DNA of 64,000 nt from Fibrobacter succinogenes (lineage in GTDB: Bacteria; Fibrobacterota; Fibrobacteria; Fibrobacterales; Fibrobacteraceae): NCBI GenBank assembly GCA_902791475.1, contig CADAWC010000015.1:16463-80462 (forward strand). The letters are read 5' to 3'. Under the pieces are notes generated by a model. The model was not told where the DNA came from. It did no database searches and saw only the letters and a program-made list of their open reading frames with translations. Position numbers and translations under genes: made by a program. This document shows positions 16,407 to 26,062 of this stretch, one piece after another. Numbering within the stretch: position 1 is the first letter of the stretch; each line of letters opens with the position of its first letter.

Positions 16407-17698
16407 TATTCAATGCCTTTTTCTTCTTTTATTTTATCTATAAGAAAATTTGGTTCAACAAGACTACGATAAATCACATCTAAATTTCCTGCAATATTTT
16501 CAAAAACACTTCTTTGAGATTGGTCTAACGAAGCAAAATAATACGAGCAAGATCCATTTGTTTTATGAATTTTTGAATATAAATCCAAAGCTTCCAAGAA
16601 ATGAGAACTATGAGTTGTAACAACAACAGTTAAATTACAAATTTTCTGCAAAAGTACAATTATCTCAGCATATTTCAGCTGCCACGCAGGGTGCAAATGA
16701 ACTTCAGGTTCATCAAGAATCAAAACGTCTCGTTCACGCAATTGTTGATTCAACAACAGCTGTTTGACCAAAGCGAAGGACTTAAAACCTGTAGATAGCG
16801 AGCTAACATTCAAAGGCTGTCCACCTTCTTCTTTATACACATACTCACCATCGGAGTAATCAATATTCCCTGGAACAATACCATTTAATTCAGCCGTTAT
16901 CTGTTCAATTTTTTTCAAAGCAAGCTGTTTAGACAAAACCCGATCTTCAACACTTTCAGAAACAACATCTTCGTCATCATCATCGTCATAATACGTATTG
17001 TTTATTTTTTCTGTTAAATTTTCCAGCAAAGACGATCCATAAATAGAATCGTTTAAACTATCTAATACAGATGGATTTTCAATATACGTAGCAGAATTTA
17101 TTAAAGAAATTTCCTTATTAAAAGACTCTAATTCGTTTTTTCTAAAAGTAAAATCCAAATTTTTCTGTTTAATTTTTAAATGTATTTGCGCATCTAAATC
17201 ATTTTTTCGAACATCATTTATTTGACCATTGAAAATATCACGAAATTGTTCCGTTACTATAGACTTACCAAATTGTTCATTAGAAATTGACAATATGTCA
17301 TTAACAGATTTCTGTATTCGTGTTTTAATATTTTCACTCAAAACAAATTTGTAATTAGATTCCTTCTTTTTTAAATATTCAAATAGAGCATCAAAATCCA
17401 CTTTATTTTCTTTAACAGAATACCAATCATCCGCAAAACTATAAATGCTTCGTTCCAGTCTATATCGAATAGAGCCTTCAGGATCATTTAGAAGACTTTC
17501 CCAAATTGCTTTTTGAAGAGCACGTTTTTTAGCTTTTGTTATAGCTCTATCGATATTTTTTACAGAATTAAAGATGCCATATAAAATTTTTCCAATGGTA
17601 CTTTTCCCTGTATCATTCAAACCAGCAATAACAGTTAAGCCTTTTAAATCAATTTCTGCTGATTTAATTTTTCCAAAATTATAGACACTCAAATTCAT
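16406..17698 (-). CDS. AAA15/OLD-like ABC-type ATPase, probable defence gene
   Basis: 430 residues. Walker A GLNDTGKST at 26-34; a long helical/charged middle (about 60-290, coiled-coil-like with an acidic DDDDDED tract); a signature-like LSTGFKSFALVKQL; Walker B VLILDEPEVHLHP; and an H-loop-type VVTTHSSHFLEAL. This is the AAA15/AAA_21, OLD/RecF-like architecture without a C-terminal TOPRIM domain. Start ATG 17698 follows GAGGA. GC content is well below that of the flanking genes. Co-translated with the PD-(D/E)xK-like gene, next to a HigA-like antitoxin. Known relatives act as sensors in anti-phage systems; function here is inferred from context. Confidence 0.82.
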   Translation of the reverse strand: MNLSVYNFGKIKSAEIDLKGLTVIAGLNDTGKSTIGKILYGIFNSVKNIDRAITKAKKRALQKAIWESLLNDPEGSIRYRLERSIYSFADDWYSVKENKVDFDALFEYLKKKESNYKFVLSENIKTRIQKSVNDILSISNEQFGKSIVTEQFRDIFNGQINDVRKNDLDAQIHLKIKQKNLDFTFRKNELESFNKEISLINSATYIENPSVLDSLNDSIYGSSLLENLTEKINNTYYDDDDDEDVVSESVEDRVLSKQLALKKIEQITAELNGIVPGNIDYSDGEYVYKEEGGQPLNVSSLSTGFKSFALVKQLLLNQQLRERDVLILDEPEVHLHPAWQLKYAEIIVLLQKICNLTVVVTTHSSHFLEALDLYSKIHKTNGSCSYYFASLDQSQRSVFENIAGNLDVIYRSLVEPNFLIDKIKEEKGIE

Positions 17699-17717
17699 TC
17701 TCTATCCTCATTTTAAA

Positions 17718-17746
17718 TATATATAATTTGAAGATGTAAACAACAA
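17718..17746 (-). promoter_or_regulatory. putative promoter of the ATPase/nuclease operon
   Basis: Minus-strand TTGTTG (17741-17746) and TATATA (17718-17723), spacing 17 bases, 20 bases upstream of the ATPase start. Confidence 0.5.
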
Positions 17747-17795
17747 ACGGACAATCAAGGTTGAATAAATCATTCAATACCAACTTTTCTTTCTT

Positions 17796-19502
17796 CTAAA
17801 AATTTACGTCCTTCCAGCCTTCGGCGCCAAAGCGGAGGTCGCGTTCGACGAATTCCCAGATGAGGAGTTTTTTGCCTTTGAGCACGCTAGCCTTGCGAGC
17901 AAGCTTTTCACGGACAAGCGTCGAGGCGCCACCGTCACTCACGATGGATGCGACCGGGCGGTTCATGTTCTTCGCAAAGTGCGCAATCCATCCGGCGTTC
18001 ACGGGGGAATCAGTCTGGTAAATGCGGCTAAAACTGTCGCCGAGAATCAGGATTTCGGACTTGCGGAAATCGTCCTTGAACGGAGTGATTGTGGTGTCGT
18101 AAAGCACAGTGTCTCGTTCGCAAAGTGCAGACTGAGCCGTAAAGCAAGAATCGTTCTTTTTGCAAGCATTTTTTGCCGCTTCAACACAAGTCGAATCCAC
18201 CGGGAGCTTTTCGGTGCGTTCCTTGATATTCTGCTGAGAAACCACATGTCCCGTCACCTTCTGCATCTTGAACACACCGAACTTGTTGAGTCCGCTCATC
18301 TCGCCCACATCGCCCATGCGGTCCGCAAGGGAATCAGATGCAATATAGCGCGCATCATCCTTTCCGCGGAATTTAACAATTCCTGCATCCACCATTTCGC
18401 GGACCTTCTTCGCGATTTCAGCAGCAGCTAGCTCAGCACCGCGCGGGGTCCAGTGCGTGTCGTCGTTCAGGTAGAGCGCACCCAGCTTGTCTTCGTCAGC
18501 CTTCGCCGCCAAAAGCGGCGTGTATAAATCCACCGTGTTAAAGCCAGCTCGAGTAAGCGAATCCAATATTTTCTTGCCATGCGACTGGAGCCCGGCAGCG
18601 TTCTCAGCACCCGCGACTCGAGAATCGCTCCCCGTCAAGCGTTCGGTATAGATGCTCGGCTTGCCCGGAGTAATCACCACCAAGAGTTCCACGCCCTTCG
18701 CCTTGAGCTGGTTGCGGAACCTTTCAATCGCCTTCACCGGATTGTCTAGCTTAGCACTGCGCACATCCAGCGGCGACGGCTGCACCAGGAATTCCACATC
18801 CTGGCGGTAGAAAAGCCACTTGTCTTCAGGCTTGGCCTCTTCCCTGCCGCACGACTTGCCGATGCAATCGCCTGCAGCGCCGAGAACGACCTTCTCGCCC
18901 GGATCGCTAAAGAGGTTCCACACTGCAAGCTGGTACTTTGGACGCAGAGCCAACACAATAGCGCTCTCGTCATCAATCTTATTTTCGAAAGCACGCAAAT
19001 AGCGGCTCGTCCACACACCGTAATGCTTCACATCCAAGAACGCACGCCACAGCGACACATGTCCAAGGTCCGCCACAAGCGACTTGATACAAGAATCCGC
19101 CTGCGGGAACGATTCCGGTTCGTCCTCCAGCTTCGAGAGGAGCGTATCTGCCAACTTGAGGCTCTTGTAACGAGCTTCAGCCGTATCAAGTTCGGCATAC
19201 GTATTCACCGAAAGCACCGCCGCTTCCAAATCCGAAAGCGAAGATGTCACAGGCTCCAATGCATCAGCGACCTCTGCTCCAGCCGCAATCGCCTCGCGAG
19301 CCGCACGCCACTTGGCATCGAGCGAGTCCGCAGCCGCAGCGACCTTTTTCTCGCGCACAATCGGAGTGTAAACCACGTCCTTGAAAATGTCAAACGGCTG
19401 GAAGCGCTTTTCGCCACGCAGATCGGCAACCGTCTGCACGCCAAACGGGAGCAACAACAAAATCGAAAAAATAACAACGGGGATAATGTATTTCTTATTC
19501 AC
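17796..19502 (-). CDS. AlgX/AlgJ-like SGNH-hydrolase-fold protein
   Basis: 568 residues. An N-terminal transmembrane/signal anchor (IIPVVIFSILLLLPFGVQ) is followed by an Ala/Glu-rich helical region (about 45-150). The second half has the AlgX/AlgJ SGNH-like signature: VELLVVITPGKPSIYTERL, LYLNDDTHWTPRGAELAA (the D-x-H-W site) and ILILGDSFSRIYQ (the GDS block), ending LLIWEFVERDLRFG. Family members O-acetylate exopolysaccharides in the periplasm, often with an MBOAT partner, which is not in this window. A second, diverged homologue lies at 43903-45864. The GC content is clearly higher than that of the neighbouring ATPase operon. Confidence 0.82.
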   Translation of the reverse strand: MNKKYIIPVVIFSILLLLPFGVQTVADLRGEKRFQPFDIFKDVVYTPIVREKKVAAAADSLDAKWRAAREAIAAGAEVADALEPVTSSLSDLEAAVLSVNTYAELDTAEARYKSLKLADTLLSKLEDEPESFPQADSCIKSLVADLGHVSLWRAFLDVKHYGVWTSRYLRAFENKIDDESAIVLALRPKYQLAVWNLFSDPGEKVVLGAAGDCIGKSCGREEAKPEDKWLFYRQDVEFLVQPSPLDVRSAKLDNPVKAIERFRNQLKAKGVELLVVITPGKPSIYTERLTGSDSRVAGAENAAGLQSHGKKILDSLTRAGFNTVDLYTPLLAAKADEDKLGALYLNDDTHWTPRGAELAAAEIAKKVREMVDAGIVKFRGKDDARYIASDSLADRMGDVGEMSGLNKFGVFKMQKVTGHVVSQQNIKERTEKLPVDSTCVEAAKNACKKNDSCFTAQSALCERDTVLYDTTITPFKDDFRKSEILILGDSFSRIYQTDSPVNAGWIAHFAKNMNRPVASIVSDGGASTLVREKLARKASVLKGKKLLIWEFVERDLRFGAEGWKDVNF

Positions 19503-19527
19503 GGGAGATAAGATAGAATTTTGTGAA

Positions 19528-19560
19528 GTAGTTACTAGTTAATAGTTAGTAGTTTCTAGT
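19528..19560. repeat. TTAGTTATTAG-type repeat overlapping a stop codon
   Basis: GTAGTTACTAGTTAATAG followed by TTAGTAGTTTCTAGT. The array encodes the last codons (ETTNY) and the stop of the minus-strand gene ending at 19539. Confidence 0.7.
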
Positions 19561-20045
19561 GATATATCGTAGGAATATATGTCGTTATAGAAGTTGATGT
19601 AGTAAGGCATGTATTCTTTATAGAAATGCACCCTAAGTGTTTCAACACCAACAAGCGTCGGCGTTTGGAAAGCCAGGCACGAATCGCTAGATATAATCGC
19701 CTTTAAGGAAGTTTCCCATGCGACAACAGGCGCGTCAACACAAATTTTAACGATTTCGTTTTTTTCTACTTCGAGCCAAAGCTCCTTGTGCAACGAATCG
19801 CGGTTCACATCAAAAGTTCTTTGGATTTTATTTTCAGGAATCTTTTCCAAATTTTTTCTTGGCTTGACGCCTTCAACCGGCTTTTTCACCAAAATCGGGC
19901 CATGGAATCTTTTTGCAAGCCCAACAAGCGTCGCGTAGTCCAAGCTGTCCTTATACGCACCGCGACTTTCTCCATGCTTGTCGTAATAGAATTGAGCATT
20001 CGCAAACGCAACGCATATCGTTAGAAACAACAAAATCTTTCTCAT
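19539..20045 (-). CDS. small secreted protein of unknown function
   Basis: 168 residues. A clear signal peptide (MRKILLFLTICVAFANA, cut after Ala-17 before QFYY) is followed by a 150-residue mature part rich in charged and aromatic residues, with Cys near 117 and 137 that could form one disulfide. No recognised domain. The C-terminal residues are encoded by a dispersed TTAGTTATTAG repeat, which probably extended or replaced the original end. It is separate from the AlgX-like gene (36 bases) and may be transcribed with it. Confidence 0.75.
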   Translation of the reverse strand: MRKILLFLTICVAFANAQFYYDKHGESRGAYKDSLDYATLVGLAKRFHGPILVKKPVEGVKPRKNLEKIPENKIQRTFDVNRDSLHKELWLEVEKNEIVKICVDAPVVAWETSLKAIISSDSCLAFQTPTLVGVETLRVHFYKEYMPYYINFYNDIYSYDISLETTNY

Positions 20046-20224
20046 ACAACAGAATATACAAAAGTAGCGTCATTTGCAATTGTCAGCGCATGCCCCGCTC
20101 CTGTCTAAAAATATTTTACAAAGAATTCTTGGAACAAAAGGCTAAAAAACGCGTGTTAATATAATGGAGGGTAAACTCTGCAAACTTGCCTTCCAAGATT
20201 TATACATGATAAAGCAGGAGAACT

Positions 20225-21259
20225 ATGTCAGAAAAACAAAATACGCTCGAATTTTCCATTTCCTCATCTCGCGATCAACTGGTCGAGAAAACAATTGAAG
20301 AAATCAAGAAACACACCTATCTCGATCCGCTCTTTGATGCCGCATTCAAGGCTTTTCTGAGTGATGAAGAAGCATTGGTCAATTTTCTGAATGGGGTATT
20401 TCATCTGAATGAAGACAACAAGATTGAATCCGTTGTCATCAAGAATTCCGAAATCAACATCATTTTTCCATCGGCAAAGCAATTCAGGCTCGACATTCGT
20501 GCCAAAACTTCGAAAGGAATTTGCATAAACATAGAGATGCAAAAGGCAAGGCCCGACTACTTTGTCGACCGAGTTCTTTTACAGCAATCTGCATTCATGC
20601 TCCAGAGTAAATACGAATGGGACAAGCTGAATTTCGGAGACCTTCCATCCTGTCTAACTAAAGAACAACGCGCCGAACGCGAAATCCACCGTTACGAGGT
20701 CCCGCCAACCTACGCCATTTGGATTTGCGACTTTCCCATAAGCGAACAGACGCTTTTCCGAGGCGATTGGGCCATCCGCAGCAAGGAGGGCTTGACGCTG
20801 AGCGACAAGATGATGTATATTCTATATGACCTGACGAAGTTCAACAAAACCTTCGAAGAAATCGTGACCGCAGAGGATCGCTGGCTTTACCTGCTCAAAC
20901 ACGCTGGCAAAGCAGAAAAGCTCCCTGACTTCAACGATTCCGTTATTGCGAAAGCTATTCACAGGATCTTAGTGAACCGAGCGTCAGAAAAACTCATCAG
21001 GGAACAGGCTAACGATATGGTATGGACAGAAGAGGAATTGGATCACTTGGCTTTGCTGGAAGTCCGTGCCGAAAAGAAAGGACTTAAACAGGGACTTAAA
21101 CAAGGTCTCGAACAAGGTCTCGAACAAGGGCGTGTCGAAATGGCTCTCGCCATGCTTGCCGATAACGAACCTATCGGAAAAATCGTCAAGTATTCGCATT
21201 TGCCTGAAAGCAAGATTCTTGAGCTGAAGGCTTCATTGATGGGAGATGCTATCAAATAA
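20225..21259 (+). CDS. Rpn-family PD-(D/E)xK nuclease / putative transposase
   Basis: 344 residues. LDPLFDAAFKAFLSDEEALV at about 36-55 and FRLDIRAKT...ICINIEMQKARPDYFVDRV give the Rpn/PDDEXK_2 nuclease core (Asp, then Glu-x-Gln). The body YAIWICDFPI...LYDLTKFN and the C-terminal KGLKQGLKQGLEQGLEQGR are also typical of this family. Rpn proteins promote RecA-independent recombination in E. coli and are often annotated as transposases. The Gly-Leu-Glu-Gln repeat is encoded by near-perfect 12-base DNA repeats (about 21086-21130) that could vary in copy number. GGAG precedes the ATG; a terminator follows. Confidence 0.88.
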   Translation: MSEKQNTLEFSISSSRDQLVEKTIEEIKKHTYLDPLFDAAFKAFLSDEEALVNFLNGVFHLNEDNKIESVVIKNSEINIIFPSAKQFRLDIRAKTSKGICINIEMQKARPDYFVDRVLLQQSAFMLQSKYEWDKLNFGDLPSCLTKEQRAEREIHRYEVPPTYAIWICDFPISEQTLFRGDWAIRSKEGLTLSDKMMYILYDLTKFNKTFEEIVTAEDRWLYLLKHAGKAEKLPDFNDSVIAKAIHRILVNRASEKLIREQANDMVWTEEELDHLALLEVRAEKKGLKQGLKQGLEQGLEQGRVEMALAMLADNEPIGKIVKYSHLPESKILELKASLMGDAIK

Positions 21260-21287
21260 CAGCTCAATCCACCCCTGAAGTGCATAT

Positions 21288-21313
21288 AAAAAGAGGTCTG
21301 CAGGCCTCTTTTT
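21288..21313 (+). terminator. intrinsic terminator of the Rpn gene
   Basis: Stem AAAAAGAGG/CCTCTTTTT with further TC/GG pairing around the loop, then GTTTT, 28 bases past the stop. Confidence 0.8.
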
Positions 21314-21445
21314 GTTTTGCGCGGTCCCTTATAATAATCTGCACATGCGAGCAATTACCTAAAATTCGCCAAATTGCGCGTTTTATCGCCTTAAACGCCA
21401 AAAAACATTTTCAAATAATGAAAAAAAACTAAATTTGGCTTCACT

Positions 21446-24400
21446 ATGAATACTTCTATGAACGATTTATGGGTGGGTGTCGACGTAGGCTCCACCACTG
21501 TGAAAATTGCTGTAGTCGATCCCGAGACATCTAAGCTTTTACACTATACATATCAGCGTCATAACGCCATGCAGGCGAAAAAGGTCTACGAGGTCCTGCG
21601 CGAAGCCCATGCCCTTTTCCCGGGCAAGAACTTCAGGGTCACGTTCTGCGGTAGCGGCGGTCAGCCGTTCGCCGAGGCCACTCACGCCTTCTTTGTGCAA
21701 GAAGTAGTCGCAAACGCACTTGCCGTGCGTGCCACCTACCCCGATTCCAGGGTCGCCATCGAACTCGGCGGTCAGGACGCCAAGGTCGTCTTCTTCGAAA
21801 AGGACAAGACCACCGGTAAGCTCATCGCCTCCGACATGCGCATGAACGGCGTGTGCGCCGGCGGTACGGGTGCATTTATCGACCAGGTCGCGGAACTCCT
21901 CCGCATCAAGACAGAAGTATTCGAAAGCTACGCCAAGCGTGGCCAAAAAGTTTATGAAATCTCGGGCCGTTGCGGCGTGTTCGCAAAGACAGACATCCAG
22001 CCGATGCTCAACAACGGCATCGCCAAGGAAGATATCGCTCTTTCCAGTTTCCACGCCATTGCAAAGCAGACCATCGGTGGCCTTGCCCAGGGCATGGAAA
22101 TCAAGCCGCCTGTCATTTTTGAAGGTGGCCCCTTAACGTTCAACCCGACTCTCGTCCGCGCCTTCAAGGAACGCTTGGGCATTTCTGACGAACAGGCGAT
22201 TGTCCCGGAACATTCCGAAGTGCTCGTGGCCATGGGTGCCGCTCTCGCTAACGGTTCCATGTTCGCGAACCAGGAATGCATGTACCGCGAAGAGGGTTCT
22301 CTTGACGCTCTCGTGCACTTCAACGAAATCCGCCAAGCTGAGAACAAGGCAAAGGCAGCCTCCGACCTCTTCTTCCAGAGCGAAGCGGAATACAAGTTGT
22401 TCCTCGAAGAACACAAGATGGCGGACAACCATTACCCGCAGCCGCCTTCCGGCTCGACCATCAACGCCTACTTGGGCATTGACGCGGGCTCTACTACCAC
22501 GAAGTTCGTGCTCATCGACGAAAACGAAAAGGTCATCGACGGCTTCTACGCCAGTAACGACGGTGAACCGCTCGCCGTCTTGAAGCGAGCCATGGTAGAT
22601 CTCGCCGACCGCTACGAAGAATACGGCGTGAAGCTCAACATCTTGGGCGTGGGTACAACCGGCTACGGCGAACAGCTCTTTGCAAAGGCCGTGCACGCCG
22701 ACTACCACACTGTGGAAACAGTCGCCCATGCCAACGCGGCCCAGCGCCTCTGCCCCGACGTCTCGTTCATCTTGGACATCGGCGGTCAGGACATGAAGGC
22801 CATTTCCGTGCAAGACGGTGTCGTCACCGGCATCATCCTCAACGAAGCCTGCTCCTCGGGTTGCGGTTCATTCATCGAAACGTACGCCCGCAGCCTCGGC
22901 ATCCCGATGGAAAAGATTGCGGAACTCGCTTTCAACTCCAAGAGTCCGTCTCAGCTCGGCAGCCGCTGCACCGTGTTCATGAACAGTTCCATCATCACGG
23001 AACAGCGCGACGGCAAGCAGCCCGAAGACATCATCGCGGGCATCTGCCGCTCCATCATCAATAACGTTTTCACGAAGGTCATCCGTATCCGCAACCTGAA
23101 CACGCTCGGTAAGAAGGTTGTGGTACAGGGCGGTACGTTCAAGAACAACGCCGTTCTCCGCGCCTTCGAACAGTACACAGGCCTCAAGGCCATCCGTCCG
23201 GAACGCCCGGGCGAAATGGGCGCTATCGGTATCGCACTTTTGACCAAGAAATTCATGGAAGAAAAGCGTGCCGCCGACCCGAACGTGCAAAGTAAGTTTA
23301 TCGGGCTTGAAGCCATGCGCACCTTCAGCTGGCACAACCAGCCGGGACAGCTCTGCCAGTACTGCACCAACCACTGCTCCCGCACCATCGTCACGTTCAG
23401 TGACGGCCAGAGCTTTGTGACGGGCAACCGCTGCGAACGCGGCGAAGTCACCGCCGACCCGAACGATCCGGCAACGAAGAAGCTCATCGCCGAAATCAAC
23501 AAGAAGATGCAGGCCGTGCCGGACATGATCAAGCGCACGAACCAACTCTTGGTCAAGGACTACGCTCCGCAGATTCTCTTGCCGCAGAACGGAAAGACCA
23601 TTGGTATCCCGCGCGTGCTCGAATTCTGGAACAGCCTCCCCTACTGGAAAGCATTCTTCACGGCCCTTGGCTACACCGTTGTCGTAAGTCGTCAGAGCGA
23701 CTACAAGATGTTCGAAGCGGGCCTCCACAGCGTGCCTAGCGACACGGTCTGCTTCCCGGCCAAGCTCGTTCACGGTCACGTGCTCAGCCTCATTGAAAAG
23801 AAGGTCGACCGCATCTTCTTCCCGATGATGATTTCGCTCCCGAGTGACCACACCAAATTTAACGCCACGACGGTCTGCCCGGTCGTGCAAGGCTACCCGA
23901 ACATCTGCCAGAACACGGACGAACCAGAAAAGAATTACGGCATCCCGATGGACCAGCCGATTTTCCACTGGGCAAACACCAAGCTCCGCAGAAGCCAAAC
24001 GATTGACTGGTTCCACGACAACTGGAACATCGATAAGAAGATTTTGGACAAGGCCGTCACGGAAGGCGAAAAGGCTCTTAATAATTACCGCACCACGCTC
24101 CTCGAAGAAGGCCAAAAGATTCTCGACGACGTGAAGGCAAACGACAGCTTTGCCGTGGTGATTGCAGGCCGCCCCTACCATGCCGACTTGCTCATCAACC
24201 ACAACATTGCAAGCCACTTTACCGCCATGGGCATTCCGGTGCTCACCACCGAATCGCTCCCGGGCGTTTACGATCAGGACGTTCCGAGCCATACCCGCGT
24301 GGAAATCAAGAATACGTTCCACTTGCGCATGCTCGGTGCAACGATGATTGCTTCGAGAGACCCGCACGTTGAACTTGCCCAGATCGTGAGCTTCGGTTGC

Positions 24401-25891
24401 GGACACGACTCCATTTTGACCGACGAAATGATGCGCATGATGCACCGCGATTCCAACAAGGAAATGCTCATGCTCAAGCTCGACGAAGGCGACGCAAGAG
24501 GCCCGGTGGGCATCCGCATCAAGAGCTTTATCGAAACCGTGAAGGCCCGCCGTGCGGCGAACCTCCCGGAAAAGCCGATTTCGAACGAACCGCAGTTCCA
24601 CACGCCGTACGTGGCAAGCGACAAGACGAAGCGTATTATTTTAACGCCGAACCTCTCGCCTGCATTTGCCATTCTCGCCAGTTCCTACATCCAGGGCAAG
24701 GGTTACCTCTCGGATTACCTCCCAGTTGCAGACAAGCGCGCTATTGAACTTGGCAAGAAGTTCGTGCACAACGACATTTGCTTCCCCTGCCAGATCAACA
24801 TCGGCGAATGCCTCAAGTGGCTCGAAGAACACCCGAACGTTCCGCAGACGGAAGTTTCGATGTGCCTTGCCAAGAACTGCGAAAACTGCCGCGCCGTGCA
24901 GTACTCCGTACTTGGCCGTAAAGCTCTTGACGAAGCGGGCTACAAGGACGTTTCCATCATCACGACCGGCATCGACTATAAAGGCATGCATCCGGGATTC
25001 CAGCTCGGGCTCGATTTCCGCCTCCACACGCTCTGGGGCCTTGCATTCATGGACGCCATTGAAACGGCTTACCGCGCAGTCCGCCCCTACGAAATCCACA
25101 AGGGAGATTCCAAGAAGATTTACAGCAAGTGGATGCCGGAACTGATGAAGACGGCAGCCACGCTCAAGAAGACGGAACTCGGCTCACCAAAGCGCCTTGT
25201 CGAAATGCTGCGCCAGTGCATCGACGAATTCAACAAGGTCGAAATCACGGAAGCCCGCCAAAAGGGCATCCGCAAGCCACGCGTCGCTGTACTCGGCGAA
25301 ATCCTCATGAACTACCACCCGAGCGCAAACGGACATGTCGAAGACTACCTCATGGACAACGGCATGGAAGTTTACCTCCCGGGCATGATGGACTTCTTCC
25401 GCGTCGACGAAGTGGTGCGCGCCGAAAAGATCAAGCGCGGATTCTCGGCGAACCCGATTGCAGACCGAATCGAAGGCAGCGTCACGTCAAAGCTCTTTGC
25501 ACACGCTGCAGAAACTGCCAAGAAGGTCATGCAGTCGTTCAAGCTCTACGAACACCACGCCGACTGCTTCGAACTCGTGAACTACATCGACGGTATTATC
25601 GACCCGACATACAACACGGGTGAAGGCTGGCTCATCCCGGCAGAAATCCTTTACAACTCGAAGCACGGCATCAACAGCTTCATCATTGTGCAGCCGTTTG
25701 CATGCCTCGCAAACCACATCAGTGGCCGTGGCCTCACGAAGGCCGTAAAGGAACGTTGCCCGCATGTGCAAATCCTGAGTTTGGACTACGATCCGGATAC
25801 CAGCTTCGCCAACATCGAGAACCGCTTGCAGATGCTCATCATCAACGCTCGCGAACTCGAACGCGCAAATAAAGTAAACGTTAATCGCTAG
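21446..25891 (+). CDS. 2-hydroxyacyl-CoA dehydratase activase, double BadF domain plus DUF2229/dehydratase-like region
   Basis: 1481 residues. It has two BadF/BcrA-type ASKHA ATPase domains in tandem. The first has GVDVGSTTVKIAVVD and GVCAGGTGAFIDQVAELL; the second (about 345-610) has GIDAGSTTTKFVLIDEN and NEACSSGCGSFIETYARSLG. A Cys cluster (CQYCTNHCSRT, about 640) links to a DUF2229 segment and a dehydratase-like C-terminus with conserved Cys (FPCQINIGEC, CLAKNCENCR) that may bind an Fe-S cluster. Such proteins couple ATP hydrolysis to low-potential electron transfer into 2-hydroxyacyl-CoA dehydratases. The exact substrate is unknown. No dehydratase subunits are adjacent, so it may act alone. 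Confidence 0.9.
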   Translation: MNTSMNDLWVGVDVGSTTVKIAVVDPETSKLLHYTYQRHNAMQAKKVYEVLREAHALFPGKNFRVTFCGSGGQPFAEATHAFFVQEVVANALAVRATYPDSRVAIELGGQDAKVVFFEKDKTTGKLIASDMRMNGVCAGGTGAFIDQVAELLRIKTEVFESYAKRGQKVYEISGRCGVFAKTDIQPMLNNGIAKEDIALSSFHAIAKQTIGGLAQGMEIKPPVIFEGGPLTFNPTLVRAFKERLGISDEQAIVPEHSEVLVAMGAALANGSMFANQECMYREEGSLDALVHFNEIRQAENKAKAASDLFFQSEAEYKLFLEEHKMADNHYPQPPSGSTINAYLGIDAGSTTTKFVLIDENEKVIDGFYASNDGEPLAVLKRAMVDLADRYEEYGVKLNILGVGTTGYGEQLFAKAVHADYHTVETVAHANAAQRLCPDVSFILDIGGQDMKAISVQDGVVTGIILNEACSSGCGSFIETYARSLGIPMEKIAELAFNSKSPSQLGSRCTVFMNSSIITEQRDGKQPEDIIAGICRSIINNVFTKVIRIRNLNTLGKKVVVQGGTFKNNAVLRAFEQYTGLKAIRPERPGEMGAIGIALLTKKFMEEKRAADPNVQSKFIGLEAMRTFSWHNQPGQLCQYCTNHCSRTIVTFSDGQSFVTGNRCERGEVTADPNDPATKKLIAEINKKMQAVPDMIKRTNQLLVKDYAPQILLPQNGKTIGIPRVLEFWNSLPYWKAFFTALGYTVVVSRQSDYKMFEAGLHSVPSDTVCFPAKLVHGHVLSLIEKKVDRIFFPMMISLPSDHTKFNATTVCPVVQGYPNICQNTDEPEKNYGIPMDQPIFHWANTKLRRSQTIDWFHDNWNIDKKILDKAVTEGEKALNNYRTTLLEEGQKILDDVKANDSFAVVIAGRPYHADLLINHNIASHFTAMGIPVLTTESLPGVYDQDVPSHTRVEIKNTFHLRMLGATMIASRDPHVELAQIVSFGCGHDSILTDEMMRMMHRDSNKEMLMLKLDEGDARGPVGIRIKSFIETVKARRAANLPEKPISNEPQFHTPYVASDKTKRIILTPNLSPAFAILASSYIQGKGYLSDYLPVADKRAIELGKKFVHNDICFPCQINIGECLKWLEEHPNVPQTEVSMCLAKNCENCRAVQYSVLGRKALDEAGYKDVSIITTGIDYKGMHPGFQLGLDFRLHTLWGLAFMDAIETAYRAVRPYEIHKGDSKKIYSKWMPELMKTAATLKKTELGSPKRLVEMLRQCIDEFNKVEITEARQKGIRKPRVAVLGEILMNYHPSANGHVEDYLMDNGMEVYLPGMMDFFRVDEVVRAEKIKRGFSANPIADRIEGSVTSKLFAHAAETAKKVMQSFKLYEHHADCFELVNYIDGIIDPTYNTGEGWLIPAEILYNSKHGINSFIIVQPFACLANHISGRGLTKAVKERCPHVQILSLDYDPDTSFANIENRLQMLIINARELERANKVNVNR

Positions 25892-25900
25892 GCAGTAGTT

Positions 25901-25950
25901 TGTCATGCCCGCCACTTGTCATCCCGGACCCCGTTCCGGGAGGGCATCAC
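25901..25950. repeat. REP-like palindromes
   Basis: GTCATGCCCGCCACTT, then GTCATCCCGGACCCCGTTCC and GGGAGGGCAT. Two degenerate units side by side, just after the activase stop. Confidence 0.65.
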
Positions 25951-25962
25951 CCTTCATTACAC

Positions 25963-25992
25963 AAAGGAACCCCCAACGGGGTTCCTTTTTTT
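25963..25992 (+). terminator. intrinsic terminator of the activase gene
   Basis: Stem AAAGGAACCCC/GGGGTTCCTTT with a CAAC loop and a run of seven T on the plus strand. Confidence 0.85.
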
Positions 25993-26003
25993 GCATTTGC
26001 AAC

Positions 26004-26029
26004 AAAAAAGCTTCCTCTTTCGAGGAAGC
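26004..26029 (-). terminator. intrinsic terminator of the Ser-rich surface protein
   Basis: Stem GCTTCCTC/GAGGAAGC with six T on the minus strand, about 34 bases past the stop. Confidence 0.82.
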
Positions 26030-26062
26030 CCTTTTCACAATTCGACTTAAATCGTTAGCAAA

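Noticed and set aside
20225..21259. Insertion sequence around the Rpn gene
   Set aside because: No terminal inverted repeats or target duplications are visible on either side.
22868..24601. 577-codon minus-strand open frame within the activase gene
   Set aside because: It lies wholly opposite a well-supported gene with strong third-position bias; its translation is low-complexity Val/Ala/Asp/His and shows no motif.
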